Of a stretch of DNA of 64,000 nucleotides, positions 9,803 through 20,960 are shown one piece after another. Origin of the DNA: Isoetes taiwanensis (taxonomy: Eukaryota > Streptophyta > Lycopodiopsida > Isoetales > Isoetaceae); assembly GCA_021234155.1 (NCBI GenBank), contig JAJEKV010000004.1:18351310-18415309 (forward strand), in the 5' to 3' direction. A program made the position numbers and the translations under genes. The notes under the pieces were generated by a model. It saw only the letters and a program-made list of their open reading frames with translations, did no database searches and was not told the origin of the DNA. Numbering within the stretch: the stretch's first letter is position 1; every line of letters starts with the position of its first letter.

Positions 9803-11471
9803 TGTGACGTTCCAAAGACAAAGATACTCGCCCCGGGACGTATACCGCATCTTGCCACACGCGCATTACACGCCCACCGGCCGACGGTACGCTAGCGTGT
9901 AGCCAGGTGGGTAGCCCTAGGGGGGCAACTCGCCAGAAATATGTGCAACTATTAATGTGCACATTTTCCAATGTACACATTAATGTGGGCACACATTTCC
10001 AAGTGGACACTTCATGTTAAGTGGGCCACACCCATAGGTGCAATTAATGTGCACATTTCCCAATGTACACATTAATGTGGGCACACATTTCCATGTGTGC
10101 ACATTTGGCCACCTAGCCCTTAAAGGCAAGTGGGCCCATTTCCAATTATCTGCCAAAAGGGGATAATTGGAAACCCTAGCCAACCCCCTTGTCTATATAG
10201 GGTGGGAAACCCTAACTTGCCCAATTTTCGATTTTAGGGCTTTAGAACTCTGTTTTGGCTGCCTCAACAGCCAAAACCGCCTCAGAACTTCTCGCTTGGG
10301 AGAATTGCATCCTTAGTTTCCCTTGATTCGAGCGTCTCAGCAGGATGGTCGAGCTCAGGTCAGGAGGAGCCCCTCAAGGATCAGGTATTTGGCCAATTAG
10401 ATAGTCTAAACCCCAATTTAGTCATTGAATCAGTAGGTTTAGCCTATGAAACTGCCCATAGCAGCCCTCTAGATCTCTAGATAGCAGATTCTAACTAAAG
10501 AACCTAATTCTATGTTGTAGATTAGATCTAGTTCTTTAGTTCTCTGTGAAGTATATGGATGATGTATCTCTATGAACTCCTTGTATTGGGAAGGGGGGTA
10601 GAGACCTAAAGCTTGGTAGTTGATGCTCCTAGAGTAGCCTCTCTAGCACACTGTAGATTCGGCCTGTGCACAAGAGCCACACCGGGATGTGGGTGAAGGG
10701 GCCAGACTGGCTAAGAAGGAGGTTCATGTCCTGACTCTCGAACGATCCCTCTGGTGTGTAAAGCCTACCGGGGATCATTGTGACTAGGTCCAATGGCTTG
10801 CCACTGCGTGTGGGCAAGGCATGGGCTCGACACCCGTGAAGTGGTGTTCACTTTCCAGTGGGTTCAGTCGGATACGGGTAGTGGCCCTCTAGTCACCCCG
10901 AGTCAGCATGTAGATCTCTGGAAGGAGTGATCCCTACCTGCCCCATCGGAACTGGGAGGATGAGCCCAGGAATAGCCCTTTTGGCTATGCATCCGGCGGG
11001 CTACAGTCAGGTCCCGACACTTTTCAGCCCACTCTGCAAAGTGTGCACAGGAGGGGCGGATGGAGTGGACAACCCTAAGCCATGTTCATATGCCAGCCAA
11101 ATCCATTGCCATGAATTCTGTCCGCAATGAACTCTGGAGACCCAGGCCGTCAGTCATCCCCTTGAGTCTGAGCCTTGGATAGGATTCCCTATGAGATGTG
11201 TTGATCTTTGTCTATGCAGATATGTGGAGGACCATCCTTCGTGATGGCCATATGATGTTGATGTATGTGCTACTGACATGTATGTTTACGCTTCCGCAGC
11301 TAGGTAGGCCCTGAGGGAGACGGGGTGCAATGACCCTTCCACTCTTCCCACTGGAACCCGTCACGGTTGCAGTGTCATGTGGAGGGCCCTGTATTAGCAT
11401 GGAGCTGGTATGGGGGATGAACTCCTGTTTGTATACGGTGAGGGCACCGTATACGAGTAGGGGACGTCACA
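9803..11471 (+). repeat. 3' LTR of the chromovirus (1,669 bp)
   Basis: The LTR runs from TGTGACGT to ACGTCACA, a perfect 8-base terminal inverted repeat with TG...CA ends. A TATA-like TATATAG at 10194-10200 and a leader fit an LTR promoter. Internal blocks (TATTGGGAAGGGGGGTAGAG at about 10584, GGAGGGGCGGATGGAGTGGA at about 11050) recur in the LTRs at 31.5-35.2 kb, so all belong to one family. Within it, around 9950-10110, is a cluster of repeated ATTAATGTGCACATTT-type segments. Confidence 0.85.
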
Positions 11472-12001
11472 GTTTGCATTGATTGTAGGCAGCGAGGAAG
11501 CTAAAACCGATCCGATTTGGCTATTAGCAGACCAGATTTAAGGATCGTCACTTAAATTTACAGACCCATCAAGCACAAAACAGTTTAGCAGACGACTCCA
11601 CCTCACAAAACAGAGAGATTCAAGTATGACAGATATCCTTGGCGCATCCAAACCGCTGTCCCTTCCCGTTTTTATCGGCATGCAGGAGCTCGCTATCTGG
11701 CAAGGCAGCACCATCACGTGACGTCCCCGGAATTCCATTTCCAGACATTGCAAGTACCCTGATTTATTCGCCCAGTTTGCTTCCGCGACAACTAAGCGGC
11801 ATTAAGCTACTCAAATGCCTCAAATATATGCTTTCCAATACTATACACCACTAAAATCTTACCCCACCCCAGACCATTGCTAAAAGCAGCTCTCGAAATA
11901 CCACACTCAACTCGTGGAAGCTTAATTAGGCATGTATGTACAGCATTAAGATTATAGAAATATGCATAGTAGTAGTAGTAGTGGTAGTGGTATAGACTAT
12001 T
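11472..12001. other. Non-coding stretch
   Basis: No gene is visible. The stretch ends in a short GTA/GTG trinucleotide run at about 11967-11992. Confidence 0.4.
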
Positions 12002-12153
12002 CATGTATCACCTCCACCTCAGCAAAATCTGAGGTGGCATGAGTTTTACCATTAGATCTTCAACTCTAAAAATCAAAGGCTACGAAAATTTGAAAATCGT
12101 CAAGCAAATAAAACGGAGATGCGACGAGGCGCATCCTGACGTCGTCTTCAGTC
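12002..12153 (+). repeat. Inverted exon duplication, left arm
   Basis: About 150 bases recur in inverted orientation at 17076-17217. The arm holds a short leader (CACCTCCACCTCAGCA) and an ATG at 12039 followed by about 38 codons (MSFTIRSSTLKIKGYENLKI, then KRRCDEAHPDVVFS). Similarity stops at CGTCTTCAGTC, which looks like an exon edge. Both arms keep the same open frame and point toward each other. The protein is not recognised. This is either a first exon of a duplicated gene or the ends of a non-autonomous element that captured an exon. Confidence 0.55.
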
Positions 12154-12506
12154 TAAGCGGCTCAGGTATTTTTCATTCCCCATATATCTTCCAACTAAGG
12201 ATGGTGATCTCACCTGCCTTTTCTAGGTATTGCGCAAAATCTCAGGAACTAATTAACGATGAGTTGGGTGTTGCATATCCTGTGAGTTTGCTTCTTGAAA
12301 CAATTCTTTGTGTAGTATTTTGAATGTGCGACAGAGTTAGTGCTTATTAGTGTGGGAGCAAATGAACAATATGATCAATTTCCAATCCACAGGTGATCGA
12401 TGGGATTCTGTGCTTAGTTCCAGCAAAGGGCAGAATCATAGGCAAGAATGACGTAGAACCCAGCAAAGAAGACGGGGGGCAGAACCAGGCAAAGTGAATT
12501 TTTTGA

Positions 12507-12716
12507 ACTAAGGTAAGCGGCTTACACGTTAAACTGCCATACCCAAGGTCACGGGTTCAACGCCTCGTTGTGAAAGTGGCCATGCAATGTAAAGTTGGTG
12601 GGGGAAGGACCCACTTCAGCAATGTAAAGTGGTGGGGGCAGGACCCATCTGGGTGTGTTGTAAAGTGTCACATGTCCGATAGGACGCTGCCTTGTGGCGT
12701 GACGTTAAAATCTCTT

Positions 12717-12747
<31 letters not shown>

Positions 12748-12750
12748 TTA
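12507..12750 (+). mobile_element. tRNA-derived SINE-like element
   Basis: A pol III promoter is suggested by an A-box-like GGTAAGCGGCTT (12512-12523) and a B-box GGGTTCAACGC (12553-12563) about 30 bases apart. An imperfect 30-base tandem (CAATGTAAAG...GGACCCA) follows, then a (CTT)n tail at 12713-12746. Box spacing and the simple-repeat tail match plant SINEs. No target-site duplication was identified. Confidence 0.5.
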
Positions 12751-13230
12751 TGATGTTTTGCTAGGTAGTTTGTGAAAGGCGCAACTAGCATTCTGATGTA
12801 TATGCATGTTGAAATTGAAATTGACATTGATAATCAGGTCAAAAAACACGACAAAATATAGATTTTTGCAAAATGAGCCAAAATTATTTATACTCTCAAA
12901 ATCTTGTATATTACTGTATTTGATCCACTCACATATCTTTAAGGTCTCCTCTGTCTTCTCATATCTCTTTAAGGTATTAAGGAAGAGTAGATAGAAGCAT
13001 GTTGAGCAAGTCTGTAGAGAAATGCCTGTATCCCATACTTTGCTCGAACATACTTGCGACTAGGGTATTCCAAAAATGTATGTCCCTTTGTTTCCATCTG
13101 ATTCATACAATATGGAGAAAGCCTTTGTTCCGGATCAATGCCATCCCATCTCCCTTCCTAAATGACGAAATGATGTGAACTCAATCTAATTTCAGCTATT
13201 AATTGCCTTTCACTATTACTTATAGGTGCT
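12751..13230. other. A/T-rich non-coding stretch
   Basis: No gene or element end is recognised. Confidence 0.35.
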
Positions 13231-13296
13231 GACAGATAGTCTTGTTCCTTATATCATTGGGTTGACAGATAGCCTTGTTCCTTATATCATTGGGGT
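13231..13296. repeat. 33-bp tandem duplication
   Basis: The unit GACAGATAG(T/C)CTTGTTCC... occurs twice head to tail with one or two differences. It probably arose by slippage or unequal exchange. Confidence 0.8.
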
Positions 13297-13399
13297 TATC
13301 TCCCTCTTGTAAAAATCCCATTTTGTACTTTCCTTCTCCCAGAGTTTTCAAATTACCTTCTGTTGTACATAGTCCCTTACTACTTCAATAGAAGATTCA

Positions 13400-13690
13400 G
13401 GCCAATCTTCTTAATGTTCCATTGTTCAACCCATTCCACAATCTGCTTGAACCATCCAGATTCCTTAGATCATTCATAGCTCATTTTCTTCGCTCGATGC
13501 TGTTGTCTGACATAATGCCTCTGCTTCTATTGGGAGATAACCAGCTCCTGATAGGAGCATCTCATATGGAGTCCTGGACTTTAACTGCCAATTCAGCAAT
13601 TAAAAATCTCTTCTGCACTTGCTCCCTTTCAAAGCCCAGGTCATCATACTGGACAACCATAGAGAATGCTGTGCATACGAAAGTAATAAA
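13400..13690 (-). pseudogene. Possible LINE reverse transcriptase C-terminal remnant
   Basis: Read on the minus strand, pieces in several frames resemble the end of a non-LTR RT: AVHSILYGCPVWYDDLGFER followed by MLLSGAGYLPIEAEAL. These look like the LLYG.P.W and G.LP.E.EAL segments that follow the RT core in such elements. There are many stops. The call rests on short motifs only. Confidence 0.3.
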
Positions 13691-14436
13691 CAATAACTTG
13701 AATACCTATTTTTCTTTTTTTCTTCATCGTGGAAGTACTCTTTTGCTAGACTTCATATCCCTGCTCCATAACCATGTTAATGCTCAATATATTTGTTGTG
13801 TTAATGCACATATATTGATTAAGCTTTGGATTTAGATAAAAGCTTCAATTGGAATCTAATCCAGTTGGTGTGATTAAATTCAATGCTTTATGCCTGAACT
13901 CTGCAGAGAAGACCAAAAATAAGAGAGATCTGCTATTGCTGACTTCATCATAAGAAATCTGGCATCCCCAAGGGCAATCCTCTGCACTTTTTCAACAGAC
14001 AGAAGCGAGCAACTGTGTGAATATAGAAAGTGTTTATTCATTAGCACCAGGAAGACGCTAATTATCCTTGGGATCTCATCAACCATTCGTAATTCTTTAT
14101 CTAAGCAAGCTGCTTAATCTGTCAAGATGCTGCATGGAGTGTTGTTTGATGCCAGCCTGCAAATTGACATGAATTATGGGGATGGAGGTTTATATCTTCA
14201 AGAACTTGCAAATGGAGTGTGCTAAATCATAGGTTGGCCATCTGTATCTAAAAGACATCTACAATCTAGGATGGCCGTTTTACCATTCTAACTGTTGTGG
14301 TCATGGACTAGCATACCTAACCTTTTTTTAATGTAAAAATGATGCCTGAGATTTTCCATCCTTATACGGGCTTTCTGCTAATAGGGCATGTCAATTTATA
14401 AAATAAACAATCTCACATGGCCATATTAATAAGCAT

Positions 14437-14496
14437 GTCTGTAACAAAGCATGTGAAGAATCAGCTGTCTGTAACAAAGCATGTGAAGAATCAGCT
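14437..14496. repeat. 30-bp perfect tandem duplication
   Basis: GTCTGTAACAAAGCATGTGA... occurs twice in direct succession without mismatch. The surrounding 13.8-15.1 kb is non-coding. Confidence 0.85.
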
Positions 14497-15119
14497 AAGT
14501 TGCCTTAGTTGTATTGCATTACAAGTTTGCTGATATATGAGTTTCCTAAGCTTGTTAAAGAAAAGATTTTGCTGAAGTAACTTAAAAAAAAAAGCAGATT
14601 CCCTAGGGTGGCTGCATAAGGTCTATTTCCAGTTGTGTGAATGGCAAATACAAAATACACAATGTAGAACTTCATGCTTTCAAAGTCAGCATGCCTCCCA
14701 CATTAATAACGGGGTTACTTTACTTAGTTTACAATCATCACTGTGTCTATTTCCACGTTTATATTTGCCTATACGTCTCAATGTGGTCGAAATATAGACT
14801 CTCGATATCAAGGAAAATTCTTTGGCTAAAACAGATCGGGAAACAGTCTTTGGCGAAGACAGATCAGTGCTTGCTCTATGTATTTTCGTTACCTCTACAA
14901 CCTCTTTGCCATCATAGCTTTATGCCTCCTTTATTTTAGACTAAAAGCCCAATCATTGCCATAGCCATATATTGCAAATAGATTTGCAAAAGCTCTCATT
15001 TGGATGCTTACATCATTCAAAACATTCAAAGAGAAGGTCCGGTGGTCCAGCTACTTATACTTCAAGAGCGATTGTTAACTAGTGGCAAGTACCCGATCAG
15101 GTTAACAATGGAATTAACT

Positions 15120-15370
15120 GATTCTCTACTCTATGTCATTATATATGCCATAATGCATAACTCATGTCACATGTATTGTGCCATAAGTTTACATATGTCA
15201 CATGCGTCATGCCAAGAATATATGATAACATAACATATGTTACATATATATGTCACATGTGTGGGCGTGTGTTATGCCATGACATATGTTCTGACTTATG
15301 GCATAGCACATATGCCATGCATACGTATATGTCATATATTACAACACGTGACATATGTTATAAGGCTTAT
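15120..15370. repeat. CATATG/ACATGT-rich palindromic tract
   Basis: The 250 bases are packed with short overlapping palindromes (CATATG, ACATGT, TATATA, GCATAC, CACGTG) and variants of ATATGTCACATGT and CATATGCCATG. There is no strict repeat unit. It could be a decayed satellite-like or cruciform-prone tract. Open frames across it are a by-product of the repeat. Confidence 0.55.
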
Positions 15371-15373
15371 AGC

Positions 15374-15902
15374 GAAAGAGCATTGCAAAGAAAAGGCAAC
15401 TCATCATCTGCAAAAAATTTGAAAAAACGAATAAGAAAATCTTGCAAATCACGATCCCTTTGCCTCAATTCTTCTTCTCGTTTGGTGAGTTCTTCTTCCT
15501 TCCTACAGAAAGAAGTTAATGCAAAATTCGCAAAAGCATTAAAAGAGGTTATGAATTGTGGAAAGCTGCTTATCGTGTAGCCTCGATTTTCTGGTGCTCA
15601 AGAGCTTCCTGGACTTGGAACATGAGGCAACGTTTCTCGAGCAAGCGAGTGGCTGGCAAAGCCTTGTCAAGTGCTACAAGAGTGTGCTGGCCCCCACCAC
15701 ATGGGTCCACTGGAGTTTCCATGATTTCTACTCCAGCAGCATCCGCCATATCTAACTCTTGAATGGAAACTTCTTTGTACACTCTGCCCCAAAAACTAAC
15801 CTGGCCATTGATCCCATCCCCCATCATCACCAAAACATGCAAGTTGGAAACATATTTACAGCTGAAATTAGATTCTAAGAGGTGAACCCAAGTTGACGCC
15901 AT
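15374..15902 (-). pseudogene. DUF4200 flagellar coiled-coil protein fragment (CCDC42/CFAP73-like)
   Basis: On the minus strand the frame at 15902-15570 ends PATRLLEKRCLMFQVQEALE, HQKIEATR. A second piece at about 15502-15374 reads EELTKREEELRQRDRDLQDF, LIRFFKFF. This LLEKR...VQEALE...RREEELR.RD..LQ.SLI.F.KFL sequence is the DUF4200 coiled coil of CCDC42/CFAP73-type axonemal proteins. A 3' splice-like CTGTAG lies before the second piece but no GT donor is seen after the first, and the ends are missing, so it is probably a broken copy. The family occurs in organisms with motile flagella, and in land plants with swimming sperm. Confidence 0.6.
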
Positions 15903-17075
15903 TGGAATAAATGCCTTTGTATTAAAGAACTTATGCTTAGTCCCCCGATGTTTCTCTTGTGGGCCTTAATGAAATTACAAGAAAATTTTATGTTTGTACT
16001 TTCATATTTGATTGTTTGCTTGAAATAACAATGTAATGCACTGCACATTCATCCATAACGGTTCCATAGTAAGGCGTGTCTCTACCCTACTTTTTTGGTG
16101 CAATTCTTTGTAGCACTAACTTTTACAACACTATATAAATCATTCAATTACGGATGAAAGAACTGCATGGAGCCAAGGATATCTAACACAAGCTGAAGCT
16201 AATTCGTGTCGATAGTTTCATTTGCATATTCCAAATTTATTAGACTTGCTTGCAGCATTTATGCTTGATTTATGGAGCAGTGCAAGCTGAATAAACCTAA
16301 TCTTAGTGGATGGCTGCATTGAACAATCATGCAGGCAACTCAGTTACATATCTTGTTCAAAAATCTTGAACTTCACTTCTCAGTTTCAAATTCCTTTGAG
16401 AGAGCTTGAGTTTTAAAAGTATCAAGGAAGCAAAGGAGCCATTGTCATATGCCTAGGTTTGCTACCTAGATGACATATAAAGCAAAAATTCACAAGAGGG
16501 CTTGCTATCGGTGTGCTGAAGCTGTAGTTTCTATTATGAATAGCTCCATTGCAATGTGCTTTCTAAGGAATACAACCGATAACTACTACAAGCTTCTTCC
16601 AAGTCTTCCACAGCTTAGGTATACCCAAAGGAAAATGAAGCTTGAGATTCTAAGATAAGCAAATCAAGTACACCGTAGCTAGATTAAGGATGCCAATAGC
16701 TAGATTAAGGATGCCAGGGAACAATAGCGTTACAATAATTCTCGTTACACCTTATAACGTAACATGGGCTTTTGTGTTACAAGATAAGGTAGCGATGACA
16801 GGTACATTGTAAAAAAGCTCAAGCTTAGACTTCCTATGAATCGTTTTGGAAAGCTAATGACAAACCTGGAATAAAAATTGATCTGACAGATCTCTAAGAA
16901 TGACGCTGAAGCGCCATTACCCATACTTTCTACTACTCTTGCCAAAGTTTATACCTAAAAAGAAACAAGAATCATGTTGCTTCACAGAAACAGCATCCGG
17001 CATCGTCCCCAGATTTAGCAAGATGAAATGGAAATGCGTGGAAGAGAAAAAGATAAATCACTTTGCCAAACTTTC
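15903..17075. other. Non-coding stretch
   Basis: No gene is recognised. Two short direct repeats of AGCTAGATTAAGGATGCCA occur at about 16678-16718. Confidence 0.35.
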
Positions 17076-17217
17076 GACTGAAGACGGCGTCAGGATGCGC
17101 CTCGTCGCATCTCCGTTTTATTTTCTTGACCATTGTCGAATTTCCATAGCCTTTGATGTTTAAAGTTGAAGATCTAATGGTTAAACTCATGCCTTGCTGA
17201 GGTGGAGGTGATACATG
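17076..17217 (-). repeat. Inverted exon duplication, right arm
   Basis: Reverse-complement copy of 12002-12153, at roughly 85-90% by eye. The minus-strand ATG at 17188-17190 opens MSLTIRSSTLNIKGYGNSTM, then KRRCDEAHPDAVFS. The leader CACCTCCACCTCAGCA is conserved. The arms enclose 4.9 kb with no recognisable transposase. Confidence 0.55.
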
Positions 17218-19845
17218 CCTAGGCTAGACTGCTTCTAGGAAATGCTACTGACATCCTCTGTCATGCACATTAACTATTTTGTACTTTTTTTCCATAATTA
17301 ATTATTAAAAAGCTTCATTCCCTAAAAAAAACTAGCAAAAGGCACACCAGAAGGCTTTAATAAGGTCAAATTGGTTAAGGCTGGTTAAGGCTTGGTAGCA
17401 GTTTTAGGCTACACATGGACAACAAGATAAAAATAGGTTTTCAAGCATTAGGCTTCTGCAACTATTGAGTATGATATGTGAACAATATTTCAATTGAAGA
17501 GAACAGAATAGAGTTTTTATCGTCCACAAAGACTGCAAATTATGGCAAATAGATAGCTCATTCAAATGGCTAATCCAAGTGATAAAACATAGAAGCAAAA
17601 ATTAGAATAGCATATATTCATGATCAAGGTATGGAAAAAGAAGAAACTAAAAATGGGACTTTGCAATTGAATTCCTTCATTTATGTTACGCATTTAATAT
17701 GCAAAAGGAATATCATCCCCTGATATGCTACCCTTTTTGCCTGATCTTTTTTCAATAGAATTTGTATATATGTGAGTACACATGGTAAGATTGTTGAGAA
17801 GGGTCTATATATAATTTCTAGAACCATCAATGACTTCCATTATGGTATGGTTTCTGGTCATAACCGAGTTGTTTGCATCCCGAAAAATTCACATTTGTTG
17901 GGCGTACAGATCATGTGTGTTCAACTATAGGGGGCTTTTTCGACCACTTTACGTAAGCGTCCTTACTATTAGGGGGTTTTTTCACCACTATTTGGGGTAA
18001 ACTAGATACTTTATGGGTTAAATCAGCTTTCATAACTCAGTATACCAGGGGTGTTTTTGGCCATCTCTTGAACGAAGATGGCATATCCCTTTTGTTAACG
18101 TGAATCCCCCAGGGTTTGCATATGCAGGGCATTGAACTGGATTTTTCTTCGTCCAAAGGTAAGGCTAGTCTAATTAATAGCCTGCATTTGGATCCACAGG
18201 TTGTGTAAATTTTATAAATTTCTAGCCTTCCCACATGGATGCATCACAACGATTGTTTTGCTACTGAATAGACATAGACCAATTGTTTCACTACTGAATA
18301 GACATAGATGCATAAGCCAGATATGGGCAACTTTCTTTTCATTCACATTGCCATTGGTAGAATTTAGACAGCATCCTTTAGCTCAAGTTCCACTAATGGA
18401 ATTTAATGCAGACTTTTGCACTTTCTATGTTAATAAAGTGTAATGTTGTAACAGTTTTCTTCTCACATATACTCTCTAAACATATTTTTCCATTCAAATA
18501 CAATTTTTATCATTACAATATAGAAAATCACTGTTAGTGCCAATTCTAAGATGAGATGAAGGAAAGGGTAGAAACTAATGGTAGCACCATTGACAATTTT
18601 GAAACTATATCGACAACAATGTTGCCCCATACGTCACATACATACCTATAAAAAACTTATGAACGTTTTGTACAAGTTTGTATCGATACAAACGTTTTTA
18701 ACAAAAACTATTTTTTTTTAAGATAGTTTTTTTTTATTTTCCTTTAAAATGATCTTTGAAATTGGCTATATGTTGGCTCTAGATGCTTGCATATTGCCTC
18801 AAGAAAGTCTACGGACATAAATGCAATCAATAAATAGTTGAAAAGCGAATTAGTCAAAAAATAAAAACAAAAGAAATGGTTAAATTTTGACAAAGGTTTT
18901 TTATATGCATAAGTAAAATACGTTTGTATTGAAAACGTATTTTAACTGTAACATATGGGTATTAATAACACCGATCCACAAGCTTGGACAATTCACTATA
19001 GGTACACTTTGCCATTAACCAAAATGGTAGCATCAAAAATCTCAGGGCACCAGCTAGGGTGGACATTGGTTGGGGGTGCTACCAACATTGGAAAATTGAG
19101 GGAACCTGCTCCTCTTGAATGAGTATGTCTTATCACAAGGTTGTTGGTAGATTCATCAACAGAAGTGATAAAATAAATCCCAACAAAATCAGCAAAACTA
19201 GCAGAAACCTTCAATCGTGTAATGCCAATGGTATGATAATGATACCATAACATGGCTGACACAGAGTATTATTACTTGAAATTGGGTTTTTTATATGTGA
19301 ATTGCCCCACTCACAACAAGTATTCCAGCGGCAACTCATATTGCGGAAGCACCTTGTCTTTATATGATATAGGGACACGGACAAGCAATAATCATGGTAG
19401 ATTAATATGTGATGAGATGGAAAAACAATCAACTTTCAGTAAATTTTTGTTCATTATCTCATTTGTTAAATTAATGGATTATGTTGCAATTTATAGTAGA
19501 TTAATATATAGTGAGATGGACAAACGATTTACTTGGGAGGAATTTGTGTTCGTTATCTTATTTATGGATTCTATTTGCATGAAATTTGTGTTCGTTATCT
19601 TATTTATGGATTCTATTGCAACTTTTCTTCTGGGTCATGTTTATTAGGCCCTTTTTCCACAACTGTCTTATTTTATGGCTGTCACATTTTTATAAGGCAT
19701 CCTTTTGGATTCCATGGCATATATAGGACATGTTTTAAAAAAAAAAAATATTTCACTACTTTAATATAAAACATGTAATATTCACATAAAACATGTCTTA
19801 TATTCACATTTTTCCACTATGCAAAAATAAGACATGGCTTATTAT
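17218..19845. other. Non-coding stretch with small tandem repeats
   Basis: No gene is recognised. It is A/T-rich, with a direct repeat of TTTGTGTTCGTTATCTTATT at 19544-19607 and several GTTTGTA-type runs near 18660-18930. A minus-strand open frame at 18996-19262 matches no family known to me. Confidence 0.35.
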
Positions 19846-19893
19846 TACAAGAAATTTATCGCGGCGGCCAAGGCCGCCGCGAACATTTCTCTT
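19846..19893. mobile_element. CACTA-like terminus, copy 1
   Basis: TACAAGAAATTTATCG leads into a perfect GC-rich hairpin (CGCGGCGGCC, AA, GGCCGCCGCG at 19860-19881). An identical 48-base segment occurs at 54145-54192 in the same orientation with unrelated flanks. Plant CACTA elements begin CACTACAAGAAA and carry GC-rich subterminal repeats. Here the outer CACT is changed. No opposite end was found. Confidence 0.5.
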
Positions 19894-20282
19894 TAGCCAA
19901 CATTGTGTTCCGTCAACCGTGTGTTAAGTGAGAATGATGTAAGTTATGAGCCATCATAATCCTGGTATCCATGCTTGGAAAATCTTAACCTCCATACGTG
20001 ATAGAATATCCCGAAGCAGACATAAATGTAAAAGTGATAGAATATCCAGAAGCAAACAAAAATGTAAAAGAGATAGCCTTTTGACAGATATATGCCTTCA
20101 AACCTATACCAAATTCCACGCCAAAAACTATTGTTTTCAAGTAGATTTTATGCCTTACAATAATGATGCTTGGATCAAAGTCTCTAGAACATTAAATTTG
20201 CAGCTTGGATCTAAGTCTCACAATTTGAAATTCTAAGTCTCACAACTTGAAATTTATGCTAACGTTGTGATATTTTACCATA

Positions 20283-20670
20283 AAAAAAATTCCCTCCTGG
20301 TTGACTTAAAGTCCACATTTATGCACTCAATATAATTCATGTGATGCCTTCAAATAACTGTTGAATGGTTGCTTCAACAGATGTTCCCTGCACAATGATA
20401 AATGCCAATCACAAACCCGTCCATGTCAATTCAGCAAAAACAATTGACTAACCTTCATCTTATCCTCCAGCTTCTCACAAAGAACCCGATTCAGCTCTTG
20501 CACATCATGTTGCATGAAAGAATAGTATGTATCCCAGCCAAATGATTTAGTCAAATCTTTGGTTGCAATACTGGAATCACTATACTGTAGCTTGTAGCAG
20601 AGCTCTGTAGCGCAAGAGGGATGCTACTTGATGGGACATCATTTTTAGTTGTAGGCATATGATACACAGC
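20283..20670 (-). pseudogene. Ubiquitin carboxyl-terminal hydrolase UBP12/13 fragment
   Basis: Two minus-strand exons with correct splice sites are present. Exon 20670-20453 reads AVYHMPTTKNDVPSSSIPLA, then after a one-base shift KDLTKSFGWDTYYSFMQHDV, QELNRVLCEKLEDKMK and a GTTAG donor. Exon 20387-20283 reads GTSVEATIQQLFEG, then in another frame HMNYIECINVDFKSTRREFF. These match the N-terminal catalytic region of plant UBP12/13 deubiquitinases. The frameshifts and missing flanks make it a fragment. Keeping introns implies DNA-level duplication, not retrocopying. Confidence 0.8.
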
Positions 20671-20802
20671 CTGCAAACTTCTGGGAATAATCTTTGGGTA
20701 AGCACAGAGGCCTGTCTTCGAATAATATTGGGTACATGAGAAGAAATCGAACATTGAACTAGAAAGACATGGAACCATCAGAAACATACTTTATATAGCC
20801 AT

Positions 20803-20945
20803 TGAAGAATCGCGAGCTCTGCTTCAAAGAAAATAAAAGCAAGAAAATATAAGCTCTACTGAAGAATCGCAAGCTTAGCCGCTGAAGAACCGCTGCTTCA
20901 AACAAAATAAAAGCAATAAAATTTAAGCTATAACGCGATGAAGAA
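20803..20945. repeat. Degenerate tandem repeat between gene fragments
   Basis: Segments GAAGAATCGC...GCTTCAAA(G/C)(A)AAAATAAAAGCAA(G/T)AAAAT.TAAGCT occur about twice with partial units between. The tract separates the RRP6-like exon 3 from the UBP12/13 fragment. Confidence 0.6.
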
Positions 20946-20960
20946 TCACAACTTAACGAT

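Larger units (their letters stand above)
4090..11471 (+). mobile_element. Decayed Ty3/gypsy chromovirus with 3' LTR
   Basis: In order, the span holds gag, protease, RT, RNase H, integrase, a chromodomain-like end, a polypurine tract and a 1,669-bp LTR. This order (integrase after RNase H, chromodomain last) defines Ty3/gypsy chromoviruses. All parts are broken by stops and frameshifts. No 5' LTR or tRNA primer-binding site is visible upstream of gag. The sequence there belongs to units 1 and 2, so either the 5' end was lost or the element extends left of the window and includes those units. Confidence 0.85.

Noticed and set aside
13422-13835. 137-aa plus-strand ORF as a gene
   Set aside because: The better explanation is a decayed LINE on the opposite strand; no plus-strand family was recognised.
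15164-15580. Plus-strand ORFs rich in His/Tyr/Cys/Met
   Set aside because: They arise from the CATATG/ACATGT tract and from the opposite strand of the DUF4200 fragment.
19846-19893. Helitron 3' end
   Set aside because: A GC-rich hairpin is present, but no CTRR end follows at the right distance in both copies; TACAAGAAA fits a CACTA end better.
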